Below the pieces are notes generated by a model, which searched no databases, had not been told where the DNA came from, and worked only from the letters and a program-made list of their open reading frames with translations. A DNA stretch of 64,000 bases, from NCBI GenBank assembly GCA_016722025.1, contig JADKGZ010000011.1, positions 55,875 through 119,874 of the forward strand, in the 5' to 3' direction. The translations under genes and the position numbers were made by a program. This document shows, in pieces, positions 51,682 through 59,606 of this stretch; position 1 is the first letter of the stretch, and the number at the start of each line of letters is the position of its first letter. The DNA is from Acidimicrobiaceae bacterium. GTDB lineage: Bacteria; Actinomycetota; Acidimicrobiia; Acidimicrobiales; Ilumatobacteraceae.

Positions 51682-52311
51682 CCTGGAAACCCTTGGTGGA
51701 CATAGGTTTCAGCGATAGTTGGCCACCCGCAATCGCTCCCGCCGATGGCTCGACATCGTCAGACGCCGTTCTGCGCTGCCCGGCTCCGGTTCGGGCGTCG
51801 CCGCGAGAATGGGCGCGTCGTAGTCTCCGTGGCGTGCAGAAGCAGCAGGTCCGATGGAACCTGAACATCCACTACCACCGTGGGGGGCGCCACCACCAGC
51901 TGCGAACGCCGTCGGCGGGGAACGGGCTGCGTCGTTCGACTGCCCAGGCTCGCGTCATGGTGATCCAACGCTCCCAGCATCGACGTGCCAGCACTGGCTG
52001 CGCGCCGGACCGTGTTCCCTGCGATGTGTTCACGCCAGTTCGAGCCAGCCTCGCATGTGGTGGCATCAAACGCCATGCTCACGCGGTCTGCGCCGGGAAC
52101 TGGTGGGGGTGTTCTGCGTTTCGGCGACCCTCGCCATCATCTGGCCTCATCGCGCTGGCTTCGTCTCGCTTTCCAGGTTGCGGGGCGAAACGGTCCACAG
52201 GGCCGTCAGCGGACTGCCGGTGGTTTCGCCGGGTGGCAGGCCCTGAGGCCCGGGCCGGCGTGCCATCACTCCCTCTGGGCTCGCACCGGTACACATCGCG
52301 AGGCTCGGGGC
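51682..52311. other. 630-base stretch without a recognisable gene
   Basis: Open frames cross it on both strands, but none shows a family motif, a consistent start or the codon pattern of its neighbours. They are rich in Arg, Ser, Cys and His, as in non-coding GC-rich DNA. It follows the HNH gene, a class often linked to mobile DNA, so a decayed element is possible. I see no tRNA or terminal repeats. Confidence 0.5.
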
Positions 52312-53250
52312 GTGACCGAGCGGATCCACGACGACGAGCCTGACACCAGCGAGCCTGTCGCTCGGGCGCTCCTCGAAGAGGAATGTCCGCAGTGGGCGCG
52401 ATCGCGTCTGGAGTACCTGACGACGTCCGGGACGGACAATGCGATGTGGCGCGTTCGGCTCGACCACGGACCCGACGTCGTGCTGCGCCTGCCTCGACGA
52501 CCGCGTGCTGCGGCCGGCCTGGCGCAGGAGGTGGCGGTGCTCCAGCAGCTCAAGGCGGCGTCGATCGGTTCGATCGTGACGACGCCAACCGTCCGTCACG
52601 TCGGCCGACCCCATGAGGTGTTTCCCCACCATTGGTCCGTTCTCGAATGGATCGGCGGTGCTGATGCGTGGACCCTGCGCAACAGCCTTGACGGGCGACC
52701 CCTCGACGCGTTGGCCAACGATCTTGCGCGGGCAGTCACCGCCATCGCAGAAGTCGACGCCGACGGCGTGCGACAGCGGCCGCCTGGTAGCCGCGGCGGC
52801 CCGCTCCGTCCGCTGCTCGACCGACTCGGTGGCTGGTTGGATGGTCCGGAGTGGAACGCTGCGAGTCTCATCGACGTCGATGCCGTCGAGCGACTCGCTG
52901 CCGAGGCACTCGAGGTCGTCGACGAGCCGGTGACCGAGGGCTTTGTTCACGGCGACCTGATTCCAGGCAACCTGCTGCTCGACGGTCACCGCCTGAAAGC
53001 GATCATCGATTGGGGCGGAGCCGGCCGCGGCGACACTGCTCAAGATCTCGCAGCCGCCTGGTCCGTACTCACCGCGGCCGAACGCCCGGCGTTCAAGGAA
53101 TCCGTCGGCGCCGACGAGGCGGCTTGGATTCGCGGCCGGACCTTCGAACTCGAACACGCAGTCGGTGGCGTCTTGTACTACGTGCCGAGAGCGCACCCGC
53201 TCGGTGACGTCATGACTCGCACCCTCGGACGCATCCTCGGTGACCTGTAG
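52312..53250 (+). CDS. Aminoglycoside phosphotransferase family kinase
   Basis: The 312-residue protein has the APH/choline kinase fold. The Brenner motif GFVHGDLIPGNLLLDG lies near residue 215 and the magnesium motif AIIDWGGAGRGDTAQDLA follows. It should phosphorylate a small hydroxylated molecule. Antibiotic resistance is not implied, since such kinases are abundant in soil and water actinobacteria. A GTG start at 52312 is taken because the text upstream looks non-coding. Confidence 0.82.
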   Translation: MTERIHDDEPDTSEPVARALLEEECPQWARSRLEYLTTSGTDNAMWRVRLDHGPDVVLRLPRRPRAAAGLAQEVAVLQQLKAASIGSIVTTPTVRHVGRPHEVFPHHWSVLEWIGGADAWTLRNSLDGRPLDALANDLARAVTAIAEVDADGVRQRPPGSRGGPLRPLLDRLGGWLDGPEWNAASLIDVDAVERLAAEALEVVDEPVTEGFVHGDLIPGNLLLDGHRLKAIIDWGGAGRGDTAQDLAAAWSVLTAAERPAFKESVGADEAAWIRGRTFELEHAVGGVLYYVPRAHPLGDVMTRTLGRILGDL

Positions 53251-53254
53251 GCGC

Positions 53255-53881
53255 TCAGGGCTTCGGCACGCTCGCGCCACGTGCTGGCGTCGCATCGCGG
53301 TCGAGCCACTTGTGGGGGGTGTCGGGCACAGGCGAGGTGGCCATTGCGATCGCTTCGTCGACCGACACCGCACGCTGGGCCAGCATGCGGTGCGCGGGGC
53401 GCACGAAGCCGCACTCGACGGCCTTGTCCATCCAGGCCAGCATCGGCGCCCAAAAACCCTCGATGTCGAGCAGCACCACCGGCTTGGCCACGATGCCCAG
53501 CTGGTTCCACGTGAGCATCTCGGCGAACTCGTCGACCGTGCCGAAGCCACCGGGCATCACCACGAAGCCGTCGGCCAGCTCGCTCAGGCGCGCCTTGCGG
53601 TCGTGCATCGTGGGCACCACCTCCAGGCGGGTGAGCTCGCGGTGCGCCACCTCGGCGCCGACCAGCTGCTCGGTGATCACACCGATCACCTCGCCGCCGG
53701 CCTGCAACGCCGCATCGGCGGCGAGGCCCATCAGACCCACTCTGCCGCCGCCGAACACCAGCCCGATGCCGCGATTGGCCAGCGAGGTACCCAGCCGTGC
53801 GGCCGTGGCGGCGAACGCAGGCGAGGTGCCGGTGTTCGAGCCGCAGTAGACGCAGAGCCGGATCGGCGAGTGGTCGGGCAT
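53255..53881 (-). CDS. LOG-family nucleotide 5'-monophosphate phosphoribohydrolase (TIGR00730 type)
   Basis: The 208-residue protein has the Rossmann-like start IRLCVYCGSNTGTSPAF, FGGGRVGLMG and the hallmark PGGFGTVDEFAEMLTWNQL. The family releases free cytokinin-like bases from their riboside monophosphates, or hydrolyses other nucleotide phosphates. The start at 53881 gives the usual length. An extension of 11 codons upstream is also open. It converges with the APH kinase, with a gap of 4 bases. Confidence 0.88.
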   Translation of the reverse strand: MPDHSPIRLCVYCGSNTGTSPAFAATAARLGTSLANRGIGLVFGGGRVGLMGLAADAALQAGGEVIGVITEQLVGAEVAHRELTRLEVVPTMHDRKARLSELADGFVVMPGGFGTVDEFAEMLTWNQLGIVAKPVVLLDIEGFWAPMLAWMDKAVECGFVRPAHRMLAQRAVSVDEAIAMATSPVPDTPHKWLDRDATPARGASVPKP

Positions 53882-53955
53882 GCGGCAAGCCTGGCACAGA
53901 CCGACGTGACACACGTCGGCCGATTCTCACCGTTCACCGTGAGGACTCGCGCACC

Positions 53956-53967
53956 TACCGTTCGGTA
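53956..53967. promoter_or_regulatory. Candidate TetR-type operator before the acyl-CoA dehydrogenase
   Basis: TACCG-TT-CGGTA is a perfect 5+5 inverted repeat overlapping the -10 box by two bases. Its ACCG/CGGT halves resemble operators of TetR-type fatty-acid regulators. No TetR gene is in the window. Confidence 0.45.
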
Positions 53968-53971
53968 ACCT
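53966..53971 (+). promoter_or_regulatory. -10 box of the acyl-CoA dehydrogenase gene
   Basis: TAACCT ends 7 bases before the ATG at 53979. Confidence 0.6.
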
Positions 53972-53978
53972 CAGGGCC

Positions 53979-55607
53979 ATGAGCTCCGATCTTGCCGCAC
54001 CCGATCTTGCTGCTGCCGCCGACGTCATCGACCTTGCCGGCGGTGTCGTCGGCAAGGGTGTTCGCCACCTGGCCGCCAACGGCGGGCCCGATGTGCACCA
54101 GCTGCTCGCCTACGACCTGGCGCACGCCGCCGCCCAGGTGGAAACCGCCCGCGCGTTGCTCGACTACGGAGCAAAGGGTGCGCAGGAGGCCGCCATCGCC
54201 TGCGCCTTCACCGCCGACATGGTGCACGACCTCATCACCCGCATCGCCGGCCGCGAAGCGTCGTGGGGCATCGAGATCGCTCCGTTGAAGGCTGCTCACC
54301 CGTTCCTCGAGCAGTTCCGGTCGCCGGAGTTCGTCGCCTCGCTCGCGCAACAGGCCGGCCCCCGCCACCTCGACGGCGAGATGGAGATGGTGGCCGACGC
54401 GTTCCGCAGCTTCGCCGAGAAGGTGATCAAGCCGCATGCCGAGCACGTGCACCGCCACAACGCCGACGTGCCCGAGGAGATCGTCACCGGTCTCGCCGAG
54501 ATGGGCGCCTTCGGGCTCAGCGTGCCCGCCGAGTACGGCGGCTACGGCGAGGGCGGCGAGGGCGAGTACATCGGCATGGTCGTGGCCACCGAGGAGCTGA
54601 GCCGCGGCTCGCTGGGCATCGGCGGCTCGCTCATCACCCGGCCCGAGATCCTCACCCGCGCCCTGGTGAAGGGCGGCACCGAAGCCCAGAAGCAGGAGTG
54701 GCTGCCCAAGCTGGCCGTCGCCGAGGTGATGCCCGCGGTGGCCGTCACCGAGCCCGACTACGGCAGCGACGTGGCCAACATCAAGGTCACCGCTCGCCCG
54801 GCCGAAGGCCCCGATGGCGAAGCCGGCTACGTGATCAACGGCGTCAAGACCTGGTGCACGTTCGGCGCTCGCGCCGACGTGCTGGCCCTGCTGGCCCGCA
54901 CCGACCCCGACCCGGCCAAGACCTACCGCGGCCTCAGCCTGTTCATCGTGCCCAAGCCGCGCGGCGAGGGCCACGGCTTCCAATTCGTGCAGGAGGCCGG
55001 CGCCGCCGGCAAGGTGGGCAAGATGGAGGGTCGAGCCATCGACACCATCGGCTACCGCGGCATGCACAGCTACGAGATCGCGTTGGAGGACTGGTGGGTG
55101 CCCGCCACCAACCTCATCGGCGAGGCCGATGGCCTGGGCAAGGGCTTCTTCATGCAGATGGCCGGCTTCGAGAACGGCCGCCTGCAAACCGCCGCCCGCG
55201 CCGTGGGTGTGATGCAGGCCGCCTACGAGGCGGCGCTCGACTACGCCCACAACCGTGTCGTGTTCGGCTCGCCCATCGTCGACTACCAGCTCACGCAAGT
55301 GAAGCTGGGCCGCATGGCCATGCTCATCCAGGCCGGTCGCCAGTTCGCCTACAGCGTGGCCCGCATGATGGCCAAGGGCGAGGGCACCATGGAGGCCGCG
55401 ATGGTCAAGGCCTACGTGTGCAAGGCAGCCGAGTGGGTCACCCGCGAAGCGCTGCAGATCCACGGTGGCATGGGCTACGCCGAGGAGTACACCGTGTCGC
55501 GCCTGTTCGTCGATGCGCGCGTGCTCAGCATCTTCGAGGGCGCCGACGAAACGCTGTGCCTGAAGGTGATCGCCCGCCGCCTGGTCGACCAGTCGAACGC
55601 TGCCTGA
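53979..55607 (+). CDS. Acyl-CoA dehydrogenase family protein with N-terminal extension
   Basis: The 542-residue flavoenzyme oxidises an acyl-CoA at the alpha-beta bond. Residues about 140-530 are a normal acyl-CoA dehydrogenase: PAVAVTEPDYGSDVANIKV, TWCTFGARAD, the helical C-terminal domain and the probable catalytic base in SIFEGADETLCLKV. About 130 helical residues precede it (MSSDLAAPDLAAAADVIDL to WGIEIAP), longer than in standard members near 390 residues. The substrate is unknown. The promoter carries a possible TetR operator. Confidence 0.86.
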   Translation: MSSDLAAPDLAAAADVIDLAGGVVGKGVRHLAANGGPDVHQLLAYDLAHAAAQVETARALLDYGAKGAQEAAIACAFTADMVHDLITRIAGREASWGIEIAPLKAAHPFLEQFRSPEFVASLAQQAGPRHLDGEMEMVADAFRSFAEKVIKPHAEHVHRHNADVPEEIVTGLAEMGAFGLSVPAEYGGYGEGGEGEYIGMVVATEELSRGSLGIGGSLITRPEILTRALVKGGTEAQKQEWLPKLAVAEVMPAVAVTEPDYGSDVANIKVTARPAEGPDGEAGYVINGVKTWCTFGARADVLALLARTDPDPAKTYRGLSLFIVPKPRGEGHGFQFVQEAGAAGKVGKMEGRAIDTIGYRGMHSYEIALEDWWVPATNLIGEADGLGKGFFMQMAGFENGRLQTAARAVGVMQAAYEAALDYAHNRVVFGSPIVDYQLTQVKLGRMAMLIQAGRQFAYSVARMMAKGEGTMEAAMVKAYVCKAAEWVTREALQIHGGMGYAEEYTVSRLFVDARVLSIFEGADETLCLKVIARRLVDQSNAA

Positions 55608-55613
55608 GCGGGC

Positions 55614-55853
55614 TCAGCCCGGAATCGCGGTGATGCTGGTGATGACCGCGTTGGGCGGGATCGCTTCCAACACCAGGCTCTTCACGAAGGCGATCGCGTC
55701 GGCCTCGTCGGCCACGGCGACGTGCTCGATGAGCTCCACCGTCTTGGTGCCCGGTTGGTGGCCCGCCACCTCGAAGTGATGATCGAGCTCCTTCATCAGC
55801 ACATCCGTCGGCGCCGCCTTGAGCGTCACCACCACTTCCACATCGAAACCCAT
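55614..55853 (-). CDS. Small conserved-looking protein (79 residues), function unknown
   Basis: MGFDVEVVVTLKAAPTDVLM begins a soluble alpha/beta protein without cysteines or membrane spans that I do not recognise. A TAGACC -10-like box lies 6 bases upstream of ATG 55853. It converges with the acyl-CoA dehydrogenase over a 6-base gap. The regular strand-helix alternation and codon use support a real gene. A ferredoxin-like (dimeric alpha/beta barrel or MoaD-like) fold is only a guess. Confidence 0.62.
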   Translation of the reverse strand: MGFDVEVVVTLKAAPTDVLMKELDHHFEVAGHQPGTKTVELIEHVAVADEADAIAFVKSLVLEAIPPNAVITSITAIPG

Positions 55854-55898
55854 GCCTGTGGTCTACACCCTGGCGGCAGCAGGCCTGCCACGGCCCGG

Positions 55899-57152
55899 TC
55901 AGGCCTGTTGACGGAGCTCCTTCGCAATGGCGAGTGTCACGAGCACGCAGCTCAGGCTGACCACACCGAAGATGCTCATCGCCCGCTGGGGGCCGATGGC
56001 TCCGGCCAGCGCCGAAGCGACCAGTGCGCCCAGCGGCACCAGGCCACCTTGCGTGAGTGACGTCAGCGACATCACCCGCCCCATCTTCTCCCGCGGGGTC
56101 AGCTCCTGGATGAGCGTCTGGTTGATGTTCATGTAGAAGCCGCCGCTGGCGCCCCACAGGAACATCAGCACCGCCAGCCACAGGTACGACGGCACGAAGC
56201 CCTGCACGATCTGGTTCGACGTGCCGGCGACCATGCCGAGCATGAACACCAGGCCGCGGCGAGTGATGCGCTGGCGATGGCGGATGAGGCCGATCGACGT
56301 TGCGATCATGCCCGCGCCCATGAGTGCGAACAGCAGGCCCGAGTCGTCCGCGCTGCGACCGAACTCGTCGCGGGCGATCTTCGGCAGCAGCGCAACAGCC
56401 GACCCGAACATCAGGCCGCCACCGACGGCGAGCAGGAAGAACAGTGCCCGCAGGCGAGGGTGCTGCCAGGTGAAGCGCAACCCCTCCATCACTTCCGTGC
56501 GCAGTCGCACGGAGCGGTTGACCGGCGGCAGCGACGGCACCTGCAGACGGCTGACCAGCACGACACCGAGGAGGAAGAAGCAGGCCTGCGCCGCGAACGC
56601 CATCCCGACGCCGCTGACCTCGATGAGGCCGCCGGCGAGCAGCGGCCCACCGATCATCGCCACGTTCGCCCCGATCGTCATCACCACGATCGCGTGCATC
56701 AGCTGCTCCTTGGGCACGATCGACGGCAGCAGCGAGCTGCGCACCGGCTGGCCGAAGGCCATCACCGTGCCGAACATGATGGCGAGCACCACCGTGATCG
56801 GCACGTTGATGACATCGGTCCACACGGCCGCCGCCGACAACGCGAGCGCGATCGCGCCACCGAACTGCGTGAGCAGCAGGATGCGCTTGCGGTCGTGGCG
56901 GTCGGCCATCGCTCCGGCGAGCAGCACGAAGCACACCACCGGTGCGCCGAGCGCGAACAGCACCCAGCCACTCGCCGAGTCCGACTCGTCGAGCGTCTCA
57001 CCCACCAGCCACTCGAAGGTGAACCTGTCGGCCGACATGACCATCGACACCGACACGGCATTGGCCCACAGCAGCCAGAAGCCGGTGCGCCGCAGCGAGC
57101 TCGAAGCATGCACGGACTCGGCGATCTCCTGCTGCACCACTGCCTCGCCCAT
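55899..57152 (-). CDS. MFS transporter (EntS/DUF6-type exporter family)
   Basis: The 417-residue protein has about twelve membrane spans and the MFS motif A variant GAMADRHDRKRILLL between spans 2 and 3, with the second-half motif RHRQRITRRGL. It resembles the enterobactin/macrolide exporter branch. The cargo is unknown. ATG 57152 is chosen because TACCGT lies 8 bases upstream. ATG 57182, ten codons earlier, would lie upstream of that promoter. Confidence 0.83.
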   Translation of the reverse strand: MGEAVVQQEIAESVHASSSLRRTGFWLLWANAVSVSMVMSADRFTFEWLVGETLDESDSASGWVLFALGAPVVCFVLLAGAMADRHDRKRILLLTQFGGAIALALSAAAVWTDVINVPITVVLAIMFGTVMAFGQPVRSSLLPSIVPKEQLMHAIVVMTIGANVAMIGGPLLAGGLIEVSGVGMAFAAQACFFLLGVVLVSRLQVPSLPPVNRSVRLRTEVMEGLRFTWQHPRLRALFFLLAVGGGLMFGSAVALLPKIARDEFGRSADDSGLLFALMGAGMIATSIGLIRHRQRITRRGLVFMLGMVAGTSNQIVQGFVPSYLWLAVLMFLWGASGGFYMNINQTLIQELTPREKMGRVMSLTSLTQGGLVPLGALVASALAGAIGPQRAMSIFGVVSLSCVLVTLAIAKELRQQA

Positions 57153-57220
57153 GCGGGTGAACGGTAGGTGAACGGACGGCATCGCAACGACGCAGAGATG
57201 GTCGGGTGCGAGCCCCGAGA

Positions 57221-57817
57221 TCAGCCGTCGATGGCATGCACCGAGACGGCGTAGTTGCCGCCTTCGTACGGGGCACGCTCCCACGTCGCATATCGCTCCA
57301 CCAGGCACAATCCAGCAGCGAGGCAGAACTCGTCGTACTCGGCCAGGGTGAGCGCGTCGTCACCCTGGTCGAGCGAGAAGCCGGCCACCAGCAGACCATC
57401 GCTCGCCAGATGCGCGGCCAGCGTGGCCACGATCGGCCGGCGGTGATCCACACGGCAGAAGATCATCACGTTGCCGGGCATCGCGATGAGCCCGAACCTG
57501 CGCGACAGCTGCATGTCGGTGAGATCGGCGTGATGCCACGGGATCTGCGGTGCATCGGCTCGCGCGTAGGCCAGCAGATCGGCGTCGAGATCGGTGCCCT
57601 CCACGTCGACTCCCCGATGGTGCAGCTCGATCGCGACTCGCCCCATGCCGCAACCGGCGTCGAGCACACCGTCGGGCTGATAGCCCTCGATGAAGTCGGC
57701 TTCGCCGTGGCTGGCCGTGCCCTGCTGCTCCATGCGCTGCCAGCGCAGGTGGTACTCCTCGAGGTTCACGGTCTCACGCCAGTGCACCCAGCGCGGGCTG
57801 ACGCGGTCGTCGGTCAT
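57221..57817 (-). CDS. SAM-dependent methyltransferase
   Basis: The 198-residue class I methyltransferase has motif I GVLDAGCGMGRVAIELHHRG near residue 52, the acidic GTDLDADLLAYAR and the region LIAMPGNVMIFCRVDHRRP. The target is unknown. The ATG overlaps the stop of the HAD phosphatase (ATGA), so both are made from the same leaderless transcript starting near 58497. Confidence 0.83.
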   Translation of the reverse strand: MTDDRVSPRWVHWRETVNLEEYHLRWQRMEQQGTASHGEADFIEGYQPDGVLDAGCGMGRVAIELHHRGVDVEGTDLDADLLAYARADAPQIPWHHADLTDMQLSRRFGLIAMPGNVMIFCRVDHRRPIVATLAAHLASDGLLVAGFSLDQGDDALTLAEYDEFCLAAGLCLVERYATWERAPYEGGNYAVSVHAIDG

Positions 57818-58497
57818 CCGATCAGTTCCATCAGCGACCCGATGCGATCGAAGTCGGCGCCGAGGTGGTCGTCGTGCGGGTCGAGCAGGATCGGGTGCAG
57901 CCCGGCCGCGCGGGCACCGCCGATGTCCATGGTGACCGAGTCGCCGACGTAGGCGATGCGGCCACGCTCGATGCCCGGGAAGTGCTCGAGCGCGAAGTCG
58001 AAGATGTGCGGATCGGGCTTGGCGACACCGACGAGGTGGCTGTCGATGATGACCCTCACCGGTGTGTGCGGGCCGTCGCCTTGCTGGCACACACCGCTGC
58101 GCGCGAGCACTTCCGCGATCTGGCCGCTGGCGTTGCTGACCACGCCGATGGGCATGCCGGCAGCGTGCAGCGCGGCGAGGGCCACCAAGCTCTCCGGGAT
58201 GGGCCACCGCCACGTGTACGCGTTTCGGGTTTGCTCGAGCACCAGCGCCGCCAGCGCAACCTCGGCCTCGGGCACCCCGACCGACTGCACGTAGGCGAGG
58301 TTGTAATCGTGCCAGAAGCGTTCGGTGGCCCCGGCTGCGCTCTTCGCCGCCATGCCCGCGTAGTGCGCCCGACGGTGAGCAGCAACCGATGGATCGCCGC
58401 CGTGGTAGGCCAGCAGCGGCCCGAGCACGGTGGGATCGGGCAGCAGGAAGATGCCACCCGCGTCGAAAAGGATTGCGTCGAAATTCGGGAGCGCCAC
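57814..58497 (-). CDS. HAD-superfamily hydrolase
   Basis: The 227-residue protein has motif I ILFDAGGIFLLPDP, where the second aspartate is replaced as in several HAD-IA members of the FDxGG type. Motif II is GVVSNAS, the lysine is in LVGVAKPDPHIF and motif IV is YVGDSVTMDIGGARAAG. It is probably a small-molecule phosphatase or dehalogenase-like enzyme. The GTG at 58497 follows a TATGTT -10 box by 6 bases. Longer open extension into the divergent gene is rejected. Confidence 0.83.
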   Translation of the reverse strand: MALPNFDAILFDAGGIFLLPDPTVLGPLLAYHGGDPSVAAHRRAHYAGMAAKSAAGATERFWHDYNLAYVQSVGVPEAEVALAALVLEQTRNAYTWRWPIPESLVALAALHAAGMPIGVVSNASGQIAEVLARSGVCQQGDGPHTPVRVIIDSHLVGVAKPDPHIFDFALEHFPGIERGRIAYVGDSVTMDIGGARAAGLHPILLDPHDDHLGADFDRIGSLMELIG

Positions 58498-58503
58498 CTC
58501 CTC

Positions 58504-58509
58504 AACATA
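58504..58509 (-). promoter_or_regulatory. -10 box of the HAD-methyltransferase unit
   Basis: Minus-strand TATGTT ends 6 bases before the GTG at 58497 and overlaps the divergent -10 box by two bases. Confidence 0.58.
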
Positions 58510-58513
58510 ACCT
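58508..58513 (+). promoter_or_regulatory. -10 box of the first CoA-lyase gene
   Basis: TAACCT ends 6 bases before the GTG at 58520. The two divergent start codons are only 22 bases apart. Confidence 0.58.
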
Positions 58514-58519
58514 TGAGTC

Positions 58520-59581
58520 GTGCGTAGCCCCCGTGACTTCTTCAAGCCACTCGCCGTCGGTGCTCCCGAGCCCGTGCGCGAGATCCCCTTCCGCCCCAGC
58601 CGCGTCATCCACTTCTTCCCACCGCAGAACGAGAAGCTGGTCGCCAAGCTGCCCGAGCTCGTCCCCACGGTCGACATCCTGCTCGGCAACCTGGAAGACG
58701 CGATCCCGATGGCCGACAAGGAAGCCGCTCGCGCCGGGCTCGTACGCGTGGGCAAGACCGTCGACTTCGGCAACACCCAGTTCTGGACTCGTATCAACAG
58801 CCTCGACTCGCCGTGGGCGCTCGACGACCTCACCACGCTCGTCACCGAGATCGGCGACAGGCTCGACGTGATCATGGTGCCAAAGGTGGAAGGCCCGGAA
58901 GACATCCACTACGTCGATCGCCTGCTCGCGCAGCTCGAGGCACGCGCCGGGCTGCAGCGGCCGTTGCTCGTGCACGCCATTCTCGAGACCGCGCGTGGCG
59001 TGGCCAACATCGAGGAGATCTGTGCGGCCTCGCCGCGCATGCAGGGCCTGTCGCTCGGGCCGGCCGACCTTGCCGCCAACCGGCGGATGAAGACCACCCG
59101 CGTGGGCGGCGGCCACCCCGACTACCTGGTGCGCGCCGACCCGCCGATGGGCGCCGACGGCCCCGAGTACTCCGCTGCACGCACGACCTACCAGCAGGAC
59201 CTGTGGCACTACACCATCGCCCGCATGGTCGATGCGTGCGCCACGTTCGGGCTGCTGCCGTTCTACGGCCCGTTCGGCGACATCAAGGACACGGTTGCCT
59301 GCGAAGACCAGTTCCGCAACGCGTACCTGCTGGGTTGCGTCGGCGCCTGGAGCCTGCACCCGGTGCAGGTGGAGATCGCCAAGCGCGTGTTCAGCCCGCG
59401 GCCGGCCGACGTGGCCCAGGCACAGCGAGTGATCGACGCGATGGGCGATGGCACCGGCGCGATCATGCTCGACGGCAAGATGGAGGACGACGCCTCGGTG
59501 AAGCAGTGCAAAGTGGTCGTGCAACTGGCGCACGAGCTGGCCGCCCGCGACCCGCAGCTCGCCGAGTCGTACGGATTCTGA
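58520..59581 (+). CDS. HpcH/HpaI aldolase/citrate lyase family protein, long (malyl-CoA-lyase-like) form
   Basis: The 353-residue TIM-barrel enzyme has LLGNLEDAIPMADKEAAR near residue 55, the metal-site glutamate region HAILETARGVANIEEI and GLSLGPADLAAN. These are motifs of the citrate-lyase-beta / malyl-CoA lyase family, which cleave or form C-C bonds next to a CoA thioester. The length and the extra HYTIARMVDACATFGLLPF region fit the longer malyl-CoA-lyase-like branch. It is followed after 25 bases by a second, shorter family member, so the two probably act in one pathway on different acyl-CoAs. Confidence 0.85.
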   Translation: MRSPRDFFKPLAVGAPEPVREIPFRPSRVIHFFPPQNEKLVAKLPELVPTVDILLGNLEDAIPMADKEAARAGLVRVGKTVDFGNTQFWTRINSLDSPWALDDLTTLVTEIGDRLDVIMVPKVEGPEDIHYVDRLLAQLEARAGLQRPLLVHAILETARGVANIEEICAASPRMQGLSLGPADLAANRRMKTTRVGGGHPDYLVRADPPMGADGPEYSAARTTYQQDLWHYTIARMVDACATFGLLPFYGPFGDIKDTVACEDQFRNAYLLGCVGAWSLHPVQVEIAKRVFSPRPADVAQAQRVIDAMGDGTGAIMLDGKMEDDASVKQCKVVVQLAHELAARDPQLAESYGF

Positions 59582-59597
59582 AGTACGGATTCTGAAG
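59570..59597 (+). repeat. Tandem 14-bp duplication across a stop codon
   Basis: TACGGATTCTGAAG occurs at 59570-59583 and again at 59584-59597. The first copy contains the stop codon of the first CoA-lyase gene. The second supplies the AAGGAG ribosome site of the next gene. Confidence 0.85.
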
Positions 59598-59606
59598 GAG
59601 ACCGAG

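Noticed and set aside
51759..52082. Possible transposase remnant on the minus strand after the HNH gene
   Set aside because: No DDE-type motif, terminal repeats or similarity that I recognise. The translation looks like non-coding GC-rich sequence.
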